Positions 1 to 8,228 of a DNA stretch of 64,000 bases are shown here, piece by piece. A model generated the notes under the pieces. That model was not told the origin of the DNA, did no database searches, and worked only from the letters and a program-made list of their open reading frames with translations. The first letter of the stretch is position 1. Each line of letters starts with the position of its first letter. Source of the stretch: Deinococcus cellulosilyticus NBRC 106333 = KACC 11606 (GTDB lineage Bacteria > Deinococcota > Deinococci > Deinococcales > Deinococcaceae); the NCBI RefSeq assembly GCF_007990775.1, contig NZ_BJXB01000004.1, positions 201,791-265,790 of the forward strand, read 5' to 3'. The translations under genes and the position numbers were made by a program.

Positions 1-270
1 TGCGCAGCCCAGAATCACCGCGAAGGGATGCTGCCCTTTGGCAACCTCCGCAATGCGGCCAGGACGCTGGTCCGGGTGACGGAGCCTGCCCCGGATGTAC
101 CTGAGGTTGCCGTCCAGCAATTCCTTCAGCGCCGCATCTGGGGTTGCGGGTTTGTCCGGGGCGAAAGGGGCTGCCAGAGCCATCCTGGGAAGTCCCAGGG
201 TGCTGGCGGCGAGGGTGGCCCCTGCTGCAAGTCGCAAAAAATTCCGGCGTGAATGCTGAACGTTCTTCAT
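1..270 (-). CDS. Beta-carbonic anhydrase with Tat signal, partial (left edge cuts the gene)
   Basis: Only the first 90 codons are present. The start is ATG at 270, with an AAAGGAGG ribosome binding site just upstream on the minus strand. The N-terminus has a twin-arginine signal (SRRNFLRLAAG, residues 7-17), followed by a hydrophobic stretch and an ALAA cleavage site. The mature part (ATPDAALKELLDGNLRY, then HPFAVILGCA at the edge) matches the start of periplasmic beta-class carbonic anhydrases. In that family the next residues would be the zinc-binding C-x-D-S-R motif, which lies outside the window. Expected role: zinc-dependent interconversion of CO2 and bicarbonate outside the cytoplasmic membrane. 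The family call is inferred from the N-terminal region only. Confidence 0.85.
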   Translation of the reverse strand, partial: MKNVQHSRRNFLRLAAGATLAASTLGLPRMALAAPFAPDKPATPDAALKELLDGNLRYIRGRLRHPDQRPGRIAEVAKGQHPFAVILGCA

Positions 271-419
271 GATGGGCCTCCTTTGATCCAGAGCAAGCCT
301 GAACCATCTCCCGTGATATACAGGCTGGTTCTGAAACCAGCATTAAGCGGAGTCCACATTGCGGGATTTTTGCCTGAATCTCTCTTCAGAGGAGATTAGG
401 GTGTCTTTTGAGGAGAGAC

Positions 420-776
420 ATGAAAAAATTGCCCGCCACCTACCGCTCATTCATTGAAACCTACCCAGAAATCGCCCGTGCCTACCAGAGCCTTGGTGAG
501 GCGATCCACCAGCAAGGACCCCTGACCGAACGGGAACGCCGACTGGTCAAACTGGCCCTTGCCGTCGGAAGCCAGCAGGAAGGGGCCGTGCACAGCCAGA
601 CCCGCAAGGGCATGGACCACGGTCTGACTGCAGAGGAAATGCATCAGGTGGTGCTGCTTGGCATGACCACCCTCGGGTTTCCCAGAACCATTGCGGCCCT
701 CACCTGGGTGGATGACCTGCTGGAACCAGAGGCGTCCCCAAAAGACCCCACTGCAGATGAACCTGAGCAGTTTTAG
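420..776 (+). CDS. Carboxymuconolactone decarboxylase (CMD)-family protein without catalytic cysteines
   Basis: A 118-aa all-helical protein. ATG at 420 is chosen because GAGGAG lies 5-10 bases upstream; an in-frame TTG at 408 lies before that site. The segment from LTERERRLVKLALAVG to EAVHSQTRKGMDHGLTAEE-like sequence, followed by VVLLGMTTLGFPRTIAAL, is the CMD/AhpD fold signature. The C-x-x-C pair of AhpD-type peroxidases is missing (the position reads EGAVHSQ), so thiol peroxidase activity is unlikely. The real substrate cannot be read from sequence. The 3' end overlaps the stop of the convergent CPBP gene by 4 bases. Family call is confident; function is unknown. Confidence 0.8.
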   Translation: MKKLPATYRSFIETYPEIARAYQSLGEAIHQQGPLTERERRLVKLALAVGSQQEGAVHSQTRKGMDHGLTAEEMHQVVLLGMTTLGFPRTIAALTWVDDLLEPEASPKDPTADEPEQF

Positions 777-1567
777 TTCTTCTGGGATTTAGGGGCAGAG
801 CGTCGGTCCTTCCACAGGGCCACCCCTGCCCAGATGCCCAGCAGGGTGGTTGCTGCGCCCATCAGGTTGAGGGACAGGGGGGTGACCCCTGCATTCACCA
901 TTGCCACATCCAGCACCCCGTGAAACACGGCCAGCACTGGCAGGCTTCTGTGGGTGCGGTCGTACATCCACGAGGTGAGCAGGGCTCCGGTGGTCAGGCT
1001 GATCAGCCAGCCAAAAAGCAGTGGTCCCATGCTCTGATAGGTGGCACTGGTGAGAAGCAGGGGGAGGTGCCAGACCGCCCAGAACGGCAACACAGCCATG
1101 GAAGCCCAGAAAGGGGTGAACCGCTCCTTGAAAAGGGGATACAGGAATCCCCTCCAGCCCACTTCCTCTCCATATCCGTAAAAGAACACCTCACAGACCA
1201 GCAGCAGGGCAAAAGGCAGGCCGGGGTACTCGTTCACCCTGAGGAATTGTGACCACTGGGATGAGGGGCTGAGCAGCATGGCAACCAGCATCATCAAAAG
1301 GGGGCTCAGGGCAAGCAACCACCAGCGGACAGGCACCTTCACCTGCCAGAGGTCTCCGAGGAGTTGCCGGAAACGGCCCCTGTCCATCAAGGCACACACC
1401 AGCAGTGCCCCCACAGCAGGCCCAAGGCTGCCGACAAAATGCAGGTAAGGGTAAGGATCGGGCTGCCCCTGCGCCTGATGGATCAGTTTGGGCAACCACA
1501 ACAGCCAGGACATCAGAAAGGACACCCAGACGAAAGGCAAAACCAGACGATAAGGAAGGCGGGTCAT
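773..1567 (-). CDS. CPBP-family intramembrane metalloprotease (CAAX/Abi type)
   Basis: A 264-aa protein with about seven or eight hydrophobic segments. The family's catalytic glutamate motif is visible as GEEVGWRGFL near residue 135, followed by the second motif in FWAVWHLPLLL and a third block around FHGVLDVAMVNAG. In this family the EExxxR glutamates and later histidines form the membrane-embedded catalytic site. Members process prenylated proteins or peptides, protect against bacteriocins, or have unknown substrates. No bacteriocin gene is visible nearby, so no partner can be proposed. It is convergent with the CMD gene, with a 4-base overlap of 3' ends. Confidence 0.85.
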   Translation of the reverse strand: MTRLPYRLVLPFVWVSFLMSWLLWLPKLIHQAQGQPDPYPYLHFVGSLGPAVGALLVCALMDRGRFRQLLGDLWQVKVPVRWWLLALSPLLMMLVAMLLSPSSQWSQFLRVNEYPGLPFALLLVCEVFFYGYGEEVGWRGFLYPLFKERFTPFWASMAVLPFWAVWHLPLLLTSATYQSMGPLLFGWLISLTTGALLTSWMYDRTHRSLPVLAVFHGVLDVAMVNAGVTPLSLNLMGAATTLLGIWAGVALWKDRRSAPKSQKN

Positions 1568-1620
1568 GTTGGACCTCCTCCCTCAGGGTACGCTGGTGGT
1601 TTTCTGCTTTTGTCCCGGCT

Positions 1621-2622
1621 TCAGGTTTGCAATGATCTCACAGAGTCCCGCACCATCAGGCGTGGGGTGACCTTCTGCAGCTCGGTTTTCTCTCCAGAAA
1701 GCAGCTTCAGCATCTTGCGGGCAGCCATGGAGCCCAGTTCCTGCATGGGCTGTTCCACGGTGGTCAGGGGAGGCATCATGTAGGCTGAAACGTAACTGTC
1801 ATCGAAGCCCATCAGGGACACATCTTCCGGCACCCGCAGGCCGTGCTGGTGCAGGGCAAGCCTGGCCCCCAAGGCCATTGAATCATTGCCGGCAAAAACC
1901 GCTGTGAACGGTTGTCCCAGCGACAGCAACTGGGTGATGGCCTGAGCCCCCGAAGGCTCCATGAAATTCCCACGGATGATCAGGTCTTCACGCACGGGAA
2001 TTCCCACTTCAGAAAGGGCCTCGGTGTAGCCCCTGAGCCGCTCCAGGGCATCCGGTTGAAACAGGGGCCCGGTGATGTGGGCAATCTGGCGGTGCCCAAG
2101 GTCGAGCAGGTGCTGCATGGCGGCACGCGATCCGGCGTAATTGTCCACCACCACGCACTGGCGCTCAAACTCTGGAATCAATCGGCCCACCCCGACCACC
2201 GGGAGACGACGGGCAAAGTGGGTCAGGGTTGCGGCTGCGAGCAGACCACCGATCACGATGATCCCATCCACCCGGCCCATCAGGCGGTTCAGGGCGGCCT
2301 CCTCATCCAGCGCACTCCAGCGGCCATCCACATAGATCGGCGCAAAATCAGTGCCCTTGAGGGTTTCCTGTACCCCCAGCAGGGCTGCTCCATACAGCGG
2401 GGAAGCGATGTCCTGGGTCATCACTCCGATGGAGAATGAGTGCCCCTGCACCAGACCACGGGCCACCACATTGGGCATGTACCCCAGCTCACCAATGGCC
2501 TGCTGGATGCGCTCGCGGGTCTCTGGAGACATGCGCCCCTTGCCGGAAAGAAATCGGGATACGGTGCTCGGCGACACGCCTGCAGCTTCTGCAACATCAT
2601 GCAATGTGGCTTTTCTGGTCAT
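1621..2622 (-). CDS. LacI-family transcriptional regulator
   Basis: A 333-aa regulator of usual LacI length. The N-terminal helix-turn-helix (about residues 4-30, ATLHDVAEAAGVSPSTVSRFL) is followed by the hinge helix region (GYMPNVVARGLVQG) and a periplasmic-binding-protein-like sensor domain with the usual end pattern (VPEDVSLMGFDDSYVSAYMMPPLTTVEQP). It closely resembles the LacI protein at 60126-61229 (both carry the SIGVMTQDIASP / NVGVLTQDISSP block), so the two are likely paralogs. It is divergent from the ilv leader region. The effector, presumably a sugar, cannot be read, and no palindromic operator like those at 37-38 kb was found at its own promoter. Confidence 0.92.
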   Translation of the reverse strand: MTRKATLHDVAEAAGVSPSTVSRFLSGKGRMSPETRERIQQAIGELGYMPNVVARGLVQGHSFSIGVMTQDIASPLYGAALLGVQETLKGTDFAPIYVDGRWSALDEEAALNRLMGRVDGIIVIGGLLAAATLTHFARRLPVVGVGRLIPEFERQCVVVDNYAGSRAAMQHLLDLGHRQIAHITGPLFQPDALERLRGYTEALSEVGIPVREDLIIRGNFMEPSGAQAITQLLSLGQPFTAVFAGNDSMALGARLALHQHGLRVPEDVSLMGFDDSYVSAYMMPPLTTVEQPMQELGSMAARKMLKLLSGEKTELQKVTPRLMVRDSVRSLQT

Positions 2623-2770
2623 GGAAAGTGCGTTCCTGGTGCTGGCATCTCAGATCTGCGTCCATTGTAGCCCTGAAATGTGAGCTGGCATGGACAGGTG
2701 ACCTCAGGTTCTGGCTGCTACGCCACATGGCCGATGCAGCCCAGAAGCCCCGGCACTTACCCTGATTCAA

Positions 2771-2830
2771 ATGGGCACGATTCTGAACATCGTACTGGTA
2801 CTGGTAAGTTGCGGGGAGAAACGCAGCTGA
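2771..2830 (+). CDS. Branched-chain amino acid leader peptide
   Basis: The ORF reads MGTILNIVLVLVSCGEKRS then TGA. Eight of 19 residues are Ile, Leu or Val, and VLVLV is an uninterrupted run. There is no Shine-Dalgarno; a TACCCT box lies 7 bases before the ATG, so the peptide is probably read from a leaderless transcript. It lies 29 bases before a terminator hairpin and 70 bases before the acetolactate synthase start. That arrangement is the classical one for ilv/leu leader peptides. Confidence 0.75.
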   Translation: MGTILNIVLVLVSCGEKRS

Positions 2831-2858
2831 CCTGGCCCATTCCCAGTTGACTGCCTCT

Positions 2859-2889
2859 CCCCGACCCTGAAGGTCGGGGGGTTTTTTTT
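2859..2889 (+). terminator. Attenuator terminator upstream of the acetolactate synthase gene
   Basis: Perfect 8-bp stem CCCCGACC/GGTCGGGG with a 5-base loop (2867-2871), then GG and eight T residues (2882-2889). The Shine-Dalgarno of the next gene (GGAGGA, 2890-2895) starts right after the T-tract, so this hairpin can only act on the downstream gene. Confidence 0.85.
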
Positions 2890-2899
2890 GGAGGAAGAC

Positions 2900-4561
2900 A
2901 TGACACAGACCATGACCGGAGCGGAACTGCTCCTCCACACCCTCAGGGAACACGGCATCACCACCCTCTTTGGCATTCCCGGAGCCATGAACCTGCCGAT
3001 TTACGATGCGCTGGGGAAGTTCGGCATGCGCCACATCCTCACCCGGCACGAACAGGGGGCCGTTCATGCCGCAGAAGGGTTTGCCCGCAGCAGCAAGCAG
3101 GTTGGGGTGTGCCTCGCAACTTCTGGACCTGCGGCCACCAACCTGATCACGGGCCTTGGGGACGCCCTGCTGGATCATGTTTCTGTGCTGGCCCTCACCG
3201 GGAACGTGCCCACCCACCTGCAGGGAACCCGCGCTTTTCAGGAGCTCGACATTGTGTCCATCGCCCGTCCGGTCACCAAAGGGGCGTTTCAGGTGAGGTC
3301 TGCAAGCCAGATTCCAGGCATCGTGCGTGAGGCGTTGCATCTGGCCCAGTCTGGAAAACCCGGGCCTGTCCTGATTGACCTTCCGCAGGACATTCAAACC
3401 CAGCGGGTGCAGGTCAACCCTCGCTTTCTGGCTGAGCCTCCACTTTCGAGCCGCACCGACCCAGAAGCTTTCAGGCAGGTGATGAAAGCCCTGAAAAGTG
3501 CATCCAGACCTGTGCTGCTCCTTGGGGGTGGGGCGCAGGACGCTCGTGATGTGCGGTCCTTTGTGGAAACCACGGGCCTTCCAGTGGTGCACACCCTTCA
3601 GGGCATTGGCATTCTTCCGGCAAACCACCCGCAACGCATCGGGATGCCAGGAGTGTACGGAAGTGCCAGAGCCAACCAGACCATCAGCGAGGCCGACCTC
3701 ATCCTGGGCATTGGAGTGCGCTTTGATGACAGGCTCACTGGAAAACTGGCCCTGTTTGCACCACAGGCACGCATCTTGCACATTGACCTGGACCCCCTGG
3801 AATTTGGCCGCCTGATCCAGCCTGAACTCAGCATTCAGGCCCGTTCTGAAGACACCTTCGAGGCCCTTTGTGTTTTTGCAGAACCCCTCAACCTCGCTGC
3901 ATGGTGGAGCCGAATTCAGGGTTTCACTGAACAGCAGGCTCCATCACGCTGGAGCATGGCTTTTGCACTGCAGGCTCTGAGTCAGGTGCTGGACCCTTTC
4001 GACATCCTCACCACCGACGTGGGTCATCACCAGATGCTGGCCGCCCACCACTGTCCCCCTTCAAGGCCACGCCACTGGCTGACTTCTGGTGGACTGGGCA
4101 CCATGGGTTATGCCCTTCCGGCAGCAGCAGGTGCCGCCATTGCCAAGCCTGATCAGCGGGTGATCTGCATCTGCGGGGATGGCGGCTTCCAGATGACCCA
4201 CCAGGAACTGTCCACCGTGGTGGCCCACAACCTCAATGTGAAGATTCTGGTGCTGGACAATGGGCATCTGGGCATGGTCAGGCAGTACCAGGACCTCTTC
4301 ACCCGGGCAGGCCGCAGTGAGGTGGAACTGACCTCCAGCAACCCCGACTTCACCCGCCTGGCCCAGGCCTACCAGATTCCCGCGTGGAAGGTGCAGGATC
4401 AGATGGATCTCCCACATGCCCTGCAGCTCTGGCTGAACCAGCCTGGACCAGCCCTGCTCCACGCCCAGGTGCCTGCAGAAGAGAACATTCCTGTGGTTCC
4501 CGCTGGACAACACCTGACCCAACTGATGGTGCAGAAGGCACAACAGAACATTTTGCTCTGA
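2900..4561 (+). CDS. ilvB: Acetolactate synthase, large (catalytic) subunit type
   Basis: A 553-aa thiamine-diphosphate enzyme. It condenses two pyruvates to acetolactate, or pyruvate with 2-ketobutyrate, in Val/Leu/Ile synthesis. ATG at 2900 follows GGAGGA by 4 bases. The N-terminal pyrimidine-binding domain carries LFGIPGAMNLPIYDAL and the catalytic glutamate in TRHEQGAVHAAEG (E51). The central FAD/Rossmann-like domain includes PVLIDLPQDIQ. The C-terminal domain has the ThDP motif ICGDGGFQMTHQEL, ending at LDNGHLGM. The leader peptide just upstream supports a biosynthetic role. No regulatory small subunit (ilvN) gene follows; a strong terminator does. A catabolic or specialised acetolactate synthase is possible, but the Ile/Leu/Val leader argues against it. 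Confidence 0.88.
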   Translation: MTQTMTGAELLLHTLREHGITTLFGIPGAMNLPIYDALGKFGMRHILTRHEQGAVHAAEGFARSSKQVGVCLATSGPAATNLITGLGDALLDHVSVLALTGNVPTHLQGTRAFQELDIVSIARPVTKGAFQVRSASQIPGIVREALHLAQSGKPGPVLIDLPQDIQTQRVQVNPRFLAEPPLSSRTDPEAFRQVMKALKSASRPVLLLGGGAQDARDVRSFVETTGLPVVHTLQGIGILPANHPQRIGMPGVYGSARANQTISEADLILGIGVRFDDRLTGKLALFAPQARILHIDLDPLEFGRLIQPELSIQARSEDTFEALCVFAEPLNLAAWWSRIQGFTEQQAPSRWSMAFALQALSQVLDPFDILTTDVGHHQMLAAHHCPPSRPRHWLTSGGLGTMGYALPAAAGAAIAKPDQRVICICGDGGFQMTHQELSTVVAHNLNVKILVLDNGHLGMVRQYQDLFTRAGRSEVELTSSNPDFTRLAQAYQIPAWKVQDQMDLPHALQLWLNQPGPALLHAQVPAEENIPVVPAGQHLTQLMVQKAQQNILL

Positions 4562-4579
4562 ACCCCAGATGGTTCCTTG

Positions 4580-4609
4580 AACGGCCCAGCGTTAACGCTG
4601 GGCCGTTTT
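4580..4609 (+). terminator. Rho-independent terminator after ilvB
   Basis: AACGGCCCAGCG/CGCTGGGCCGTT stem (a 28-bp palindrome, 4580-4607) followed by TTTT, 18 bases after the ilvB stop. Confidence 0.9.
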
Positions 4610-4612
4610 GCT

Positions 4613-4942
4613 TTGCCAGTGCTTCTCACAGGCTCAGTCAGATTTCTGTGTGACCTGCGGGTTTACACTGGCTGCAAGTTTCAGTGTTCCAGGAGATTTC
4701 TCAGCTCTCCGGGTCTCCTCCTCTCCCCCACTTGCCCTGACGTGTTCCTGCAAAGCAGAAGTCTGACCTCACCAGACGTTTTGGAGGAAAACATGTTCCA
4801 TTGCAGCAACCGCACAACATCGTCAGGGTCCAGTTCCAGAAGGCTTGCATGACAGAGCACAGGGCACAGTGAAGTGCCTGCCGGAAATGATTTCCCAGCT
4901 CACAGCCCCACCGCACCTCTCCATTCCCTGTCCTGGAGGACC
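4613..4942. other. Intergenic stretch of about 330 bp with one possible 19-aa ORF
   Basis: No conserved gene is recognised. A short ORF at 4793-4852 (+) encodes MFHCSNRTTSSGSSSRRLA and has a strong GGAGG RBS 6 bases before its ATG, so translation is possible; no homology is recognised. A small GTCTG/CAGAC inverted repeat lies at about 4761-4777. The segment is a likely promoter region for the transposase-like gene that follows. Confidence 0.4.
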
Positions 4943-5296
4943 ATGCCTGCACCCCACATTTACCACCTGCAAGACCAGCAATGGGACCACATGCTGCTGG
5001 GCATTCCCAGGCTGGCCGTGAAAGACCGCCGGGTCTTTGAAGCCATTTTGCATGTGCTCAGCACTGCCCTTCCCTGGGATGACCTCCCTGAGGATTTTGG
5101 CATCACTTCACGCACCGCCTGGAACAGGTATCAGAAATGGCAGCGAGAAGGTCTCTGGGAGGATGTTCTCTCAGGGTTTCTGGGCAGTTGTGATGCCACA
5201 GAACAGCAACTGTGGCTCAGACGCTTGCAGGAAGCAGCCTTGCAGCGGACCCATAAGTATGGGACCCGCAAACGCCCACTGCTGGCCGAGCATTGA
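4943..5296 (+). CDS. IS5-type transposase N-terminal (DUF4096-like) fragment protein
   Basis: 117 aa with ATG at 4943 and GGAGGA 3 bases upstream. The pattern DQQWDHMLLGIP, DRRVFEAILHVLSTALPWDDLP, FGITSRTAWNRYQKWQREGLWEDVL is the small domain found at the N-terminus of IS5/IS1182-like transposases, normally followed by a DDE nuclease. No DDE domain follows in any frame here, and no terminal inverted repeats or target duplication were seen. It is either the remnant of an IS or a domesticated stand-alone DNA-binding protein; the intact start and RBS suggest it is still expressed. The lack of conserved catalytic residues means it cannot transpose on its own. Confidence 0.7.
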   Translation: MPAPHIYHLQDQQWDHMLLGIPRLAVKDRRVFEAILHVLSTALPWDDLPEDFGITSRTAWNRYQKWQREGLWEDVLSGFLGSCDATEQQLWLRRLQEAALQRTHKYGTRKRPLLAEH

Positions 5297-5330
5297 AGCC
5301 GCAGTTCAAAACATGCGCCTGCAAAGCAAA

Positions 5331-5362
5331 AAGGATCTAGAATAACGTTATTCTAGATCCTT
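5331..5362. repeat. Palindrome copy 1 (32-bp perfect palindrome containing TAGAATAACGTTATTCTA)
   Basis: The 18-bp core TAGAATAACGTTATTCTA (5338-5355) is extended here to a 32-bp perfect palindrome. It sits between the convergent 3' ends of the transposase-like gene and the diguanylate cyclase. On the minus strand it is followed by TTTTTGCTTTG, so this copy could also terminate the cyclase transcript. The identical core recurs at 8187, 19395 and 41684; the extension and T-tract do not. Candidate parS (see findings). Confidence 0.9.
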
Positions 5363-5390
5363 CATTTGATGGCCTCCCCGACAGCAGTGA

Positions 5391-8105
5391 TCACAGGTTC
5401 TCGAATGAGGAGTCTTCTCCTCTGGACTGGTGATGCTGGTCTTTCATGTGGTACATGCGTCCATCGGCAAGGCGCAGCAGGTCCCTGGAACTGACCGCCT
5501 CCTCTGGAAAGTAAGCCACCCCGGCGCTGACATTGGCATCGGCAAAACCCTGAGCCCTGACGGCATCCATCACAGTTTGCAGGCGTTCCAGAATGGCATC
5601 CTGGCTGCCCAGTGGACTGTGAGAGAGGATCATGGCGAATTCATCCCCTCCCAGGCGGTAGCAGCGATCCTCTGCCCGCATGCTCTCTTTGAGCTGCCTG
5701 GCAAATTCATCCAGCAACCTGTCTCCTTCCTCATGACCCCAGCGGTCATTGATTTTTTTGAGTCCATCCAGGTCCATCTGCACCACACACAGCGGATGGT
5801 GGTGTCGCCTTGCAGAGGCCATCAGGGATTCCAGATCGTCCTGGAAAGCCCGTCTGTTCCCCAGACCCGTGAGGGCATCTGTGAGGGCTGCCTCTTCCAT
5901 GCGTTTCAGTCGTTCCTGGCGTTCCAGGGCCACCCGCACGCTGCGGGCTGCAGACTCAAAGAGGTTGCGGTCTTCCCTGCTCCAGGGCATGTGGGCATGC
6001 AGGCGGCAACCCACAAACACCAGGGCCACATTCCCTCCAGGTCCAGCAGGAATCAGGGGCACAAAAGCAGCTGTGGTTCCAGCAGGAACACAATCCAGCG
6101 CTGAGATCAGGGCTTCTTGCACATCATCCACATAGAGGGGTTCATTCTGCCTGAAGGTCTGTTCCAGCCAGCCGTTCAGGTCCTGCTGGAACAACTCCAG
6201 AATCGTACTGGAGAGCACCCCCGGGGTGGCTTCCCAGATGGGAGAAACTTCCATTGCTTGTGATCCAGGTCGCACCAGACAGCCGAAATCCAGCTCCATC
6301 ACCTGTGAGATCAGCAAGGTGATGTCCCTGGCTGCCTCCTGTGCAGAAGCAGGCTGGTCCAGAATGCGGTACACCTCGGTCTGGGTCTGGCTGTAAGAGA
6401 GGGCATGGGCCAGTTGTTGCCGGATGGCCCTGGCCTCACCGATGTCCCGGGCGATGCTGGTGGCTCCGATCACCTCCCCTGCAGCATTTAACACGGGCGA
6501 GATGGACACAGAAACATACAGCAGGTGTCCATCTTTGTGCAAACGTTCTGTTTCCAGGTTTTCGGTGGTTTCACCCCGTTCCAGTGCACGCAGAATGTGA
6601 ATCTCCTCCCTGAGGCGGTGCTCAGGAAACAGCTGATCGATGTTCTGCCCTGTCACTTCATCTGTCCTGAAACCGAACAGTTCTTCTGCAGCAGGATTCC
6701 AGAACAGCACTTTCCCGGTGAGGTCGGTGCTGACGATGGCATCTCTGGACTGGGAGAGCAGTGCCACCAGACGCTTCTGCTGTTCCTCAAGCTGCACCCT
6801 CTTGCTGATGTCCCGGATGAAACCGGTGAAAAACCGCTCCCCTGCCACCTCCCAGACCGACACCGAAAGTTCCAGGGGGAACACCCGGCCCTCCCGGGTT
6901 TGCCCTTCAATTTCCACCCGTTTGTCCAGCAAATCCAGCACTTCTTCTTGCATGTACTGCTTCAGGTTCTGCTGGTAAGTGTTGCGGTAAGGTTCAGGCA
7001 GCAGAAAGGTGAAGTCCCTTCCCAGGACCTCTTCTTCGGTGTAGCGGAACAACTGCTGAGCACTCTGGTTGAAGTTGATGATGCTGCCTTCACCATCGGT
7101 GGTGATGATGGCGTCTGCGGCCAGTTCGGTGACAGCACGGTATTTCTCTTCGCTGGATTTCAGGTGGCTCAGGAATTGCTGGTGCTCCAGATCCGCCCTT
7201 TTGACAGACAGGGCCAGCACATAAGTGAACCCCATCAGACCCAGGGTGGTCCCAAAAGACAGCCATCCCATCCCCTGGTCCCAGAGCAGCCCTCCAGACC
7301 GGACCCCCTTCATCACCAGGAAGGTCAACAGGGGAGGGAGCACCAGCACCGCAGGAAAAAGCCAGCGGGTCAGCAGTCCACCTGCATGGGGTTCGAACTG
7401 GATGTTTCCCATGCCCCGCAGGTGCTGCAGGTAGGTGATTCCAGTGCCCAGCAGCACCACCGCCAGAGCTGCACTCAGGGACATGGGGTACAGCAGACTG
7501 CTGGGGTCCCGGTCGAGGATGCCCAGCAGGTACCCCTGGATGGTCCACACTGCCGTCAGAAAGGTGATGACCACCATCAGCTGTGAGCTCCTGCGATGCC
7601 TGTATACCACAGCAATCAGGGAGAGGGACAGCAAGAAAAGCCCCACCAGTGCCGAGACGGGAATCTGCGCTGGAAACCTGAGGTTCAGGCCAGCAAGGTG
7701 TTCCCTGAACAGCCACTGCTCCATGCTCTGGAAGGCAGGCAGTTGAAACGTCAGCAACCTGAACACTGCAAAAACCGCCACAGCGCCACACAGCCACAGG
7801 CTTGCCCGCTCCTGCTGTACAGTCTGCAGGTAGAGGGCCAGAGCCAGCAGCATCAAAGCCACTGCTGTCACCGGATTGATCACAAGTCCCAGCGGCAACA
7901 GCACAGCGATCAGGCCACCAGTCCACCAACCCAGCAAGAAGAGCAAGGAAAGGATCAGGGTCAATCCTGCCAGAAAACGCGCCCTTTGCAAGCTGCTTCC
8001 CTGCGAGGGACTCGACATCAGGTTGTTCTTGCTGCGGGTCATGAAAGGGTCTGGGCTCTCAGGGACCGAGATGCTTCTGGTATGAGGATTGCACAGTGAC
8101 AACAT
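5391..8105 (-). CDS. Membrane-bound PAS-PAS-GAF diguanylate cyclase
   Basis: 904 aa. Residues 40-300 hold about eight membrane helices of an unassigned sensor region. Two PAS domains follow (about 320-440, ending in GFIRDISKRVQLEEQQ, and 445-565, ending in SIARDIGEARAI), then a GAF-like domain (about 575-735) and a GGDEF domain (740-900). The active site is intact (GGDEF at 819-823, metal-binding D778), and an RxxD inhibitory site for c-di-GMP feedback (R810-x-x-D813) is present. It should synthesise cyclic di-GMP from two GTP in response to a cytoplasmic or membrane signal. No EAL domain is fused. The start at 8105 is weakly supported (AAGAAGG very close to ATG); a later ATG at 8042 is an alternative. 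Confidence 0.92.
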   Translation of the reverse strand: MLSLCNPHTRSISVPESPDPFMTRSKNNLMSSPSQGSSLQRARFLAGLTLILSLLFLLGWWTGGLIAVLLPLGLVINPVTAVALMLLALALYLQTVQQERASLWLCGAVAVFAVFRLLTFQLPAFQSMEQWLFREHLAGLNLRFPAQIPVSALVGLFLLSLSLIAVVYRHRRSSQLMVVITFLTAVWTIQGYLLGILDRDPSSLLYPMSLSAALAVVLLGTGITYLQHLRGMGNIQFEPHAGGLLTRWLFPAVLVLPPLLTFLVMKGVRSGGLLWDQGMGWLSFGTTLGLMGFTYVLALSVKRADLEHQQFLSHLKSSEEKYRAVTELAADAIITTDGEGSIINFNQSAQQLFRYTEEEVLGRDFTFLLPEPYRNTYQQNLKQYMQEEVLDLLDKRVEIEGQTREGRVFPLELSVSVWEVAGERFFTGFIRDISKRVQLEEQQKRLVALLSQSRDAIVSTDLTGKVLFWNPAAEELFGFRTDEVTGQNIDQLFPEHRLREEIHILRALERGETTENLETERLHKDGHLLYVSVSISPVLNAAGEVIGATSIARDIGEARAIRQQLAHALSYSQTQTEVYRILDQPASAQEAARDITLLISQVMELDFGCLVRPGSQAMEVSPIWEATPGVLSSTILELFQQDLNGWLEQTFRQNEPLYVDDVQEALISALDCVPAGTTAAFVPLIPAGPGGNVALVFVGCRLHAHMPWSREDRNLFESAARSVRVALERQERLKRMEEAALTDALTGLGNRRAFQDDLESLMASARRHHHPLCVVQMDLDGLKKINDRWGHEEGDRLLDEFARQLKESMRAEDRCYRLGGDEFAMILSHSPLGSQDAILERLQTVMDAVRAQGFADANVSAGVAYFPEEAVSSRDLLRLADGRMYHMKDQHHQSRGEDSSFENL

Positions 8106-8186
8106 GACCTTCTTGCAACATTCACAATGTCAGGAGGTGTGACAGGCAGATCCATCATGTTCCCTTTCTCAGACACACAAAATCAA

Positions 8187-8204
8187 TAGAATAACGTTAT
8201 TCTA
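8187..8204. repeat. Palindrome copy 2: TAGAATAACGTTATTCTA
   Basis: Exact 18-bp palindrome, 82 bp upstream of the diguanylate cyclase start and 24 bp past the end of the replication initiator gene. Identical to the cores at 5338, 19395 and 41684. Flanking bases are unrelated to those of the other copies, so conservation is limited to the 18 bp. Confidence 0.92.
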
Positions 8205-8228
8205 GCAGGATTTTTCGACCTGAAACCT

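Larger units (their letters stand above)
2758..2890 (+). promoter_or_regulatory. Candidate ribosome-mediated attenuator for branched-chain amino acids
   Basis: Elements in order: a TACCCT -10-like box (2758-2763) 7 bases before the leader ATG; a 19-codon leader peptide (2771-2830) rich in Ile, Leu and Val; an antiterminator arm CGGGGAGA (2812-2819) perfectly complementary to TCTCCCCG (2856-2863); and a terminator (2859-2889). The terminator and antiterminator share 2859-2863 and so are mutually exclusive. Stalling on the Ile/Val/Leu codons (2780-2806) would leave 2812-2819 free to pair and block the terminator; a ribosome reaching the stop at 2828 would cover it. CAGCTG (2824-2829) can also pair with CAGTTG (2844-2849). 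The RBS of the ilv gene follows the U-tract at once. Confidence 0.8.

Noticed and set aside
2597..3781. 394-codon minus-strand frame
   Set aside because: Runs antisense through the ilv attenuator and the acetolactate synthase gene; no domain recognisable.
4943..5296. Complete insertion sequence
   Set aside because: No DDE domain, no terminal inverted repeats and no target duplication seen; only the small N-terminal domain is present.
7385..7400. GGTTCGAACTGG, like a tRNA T-loop
   Set aside because: Lies inside the diguanylate cyclase coding frame and no cloverleaf or CCA-side stem could be built around it.
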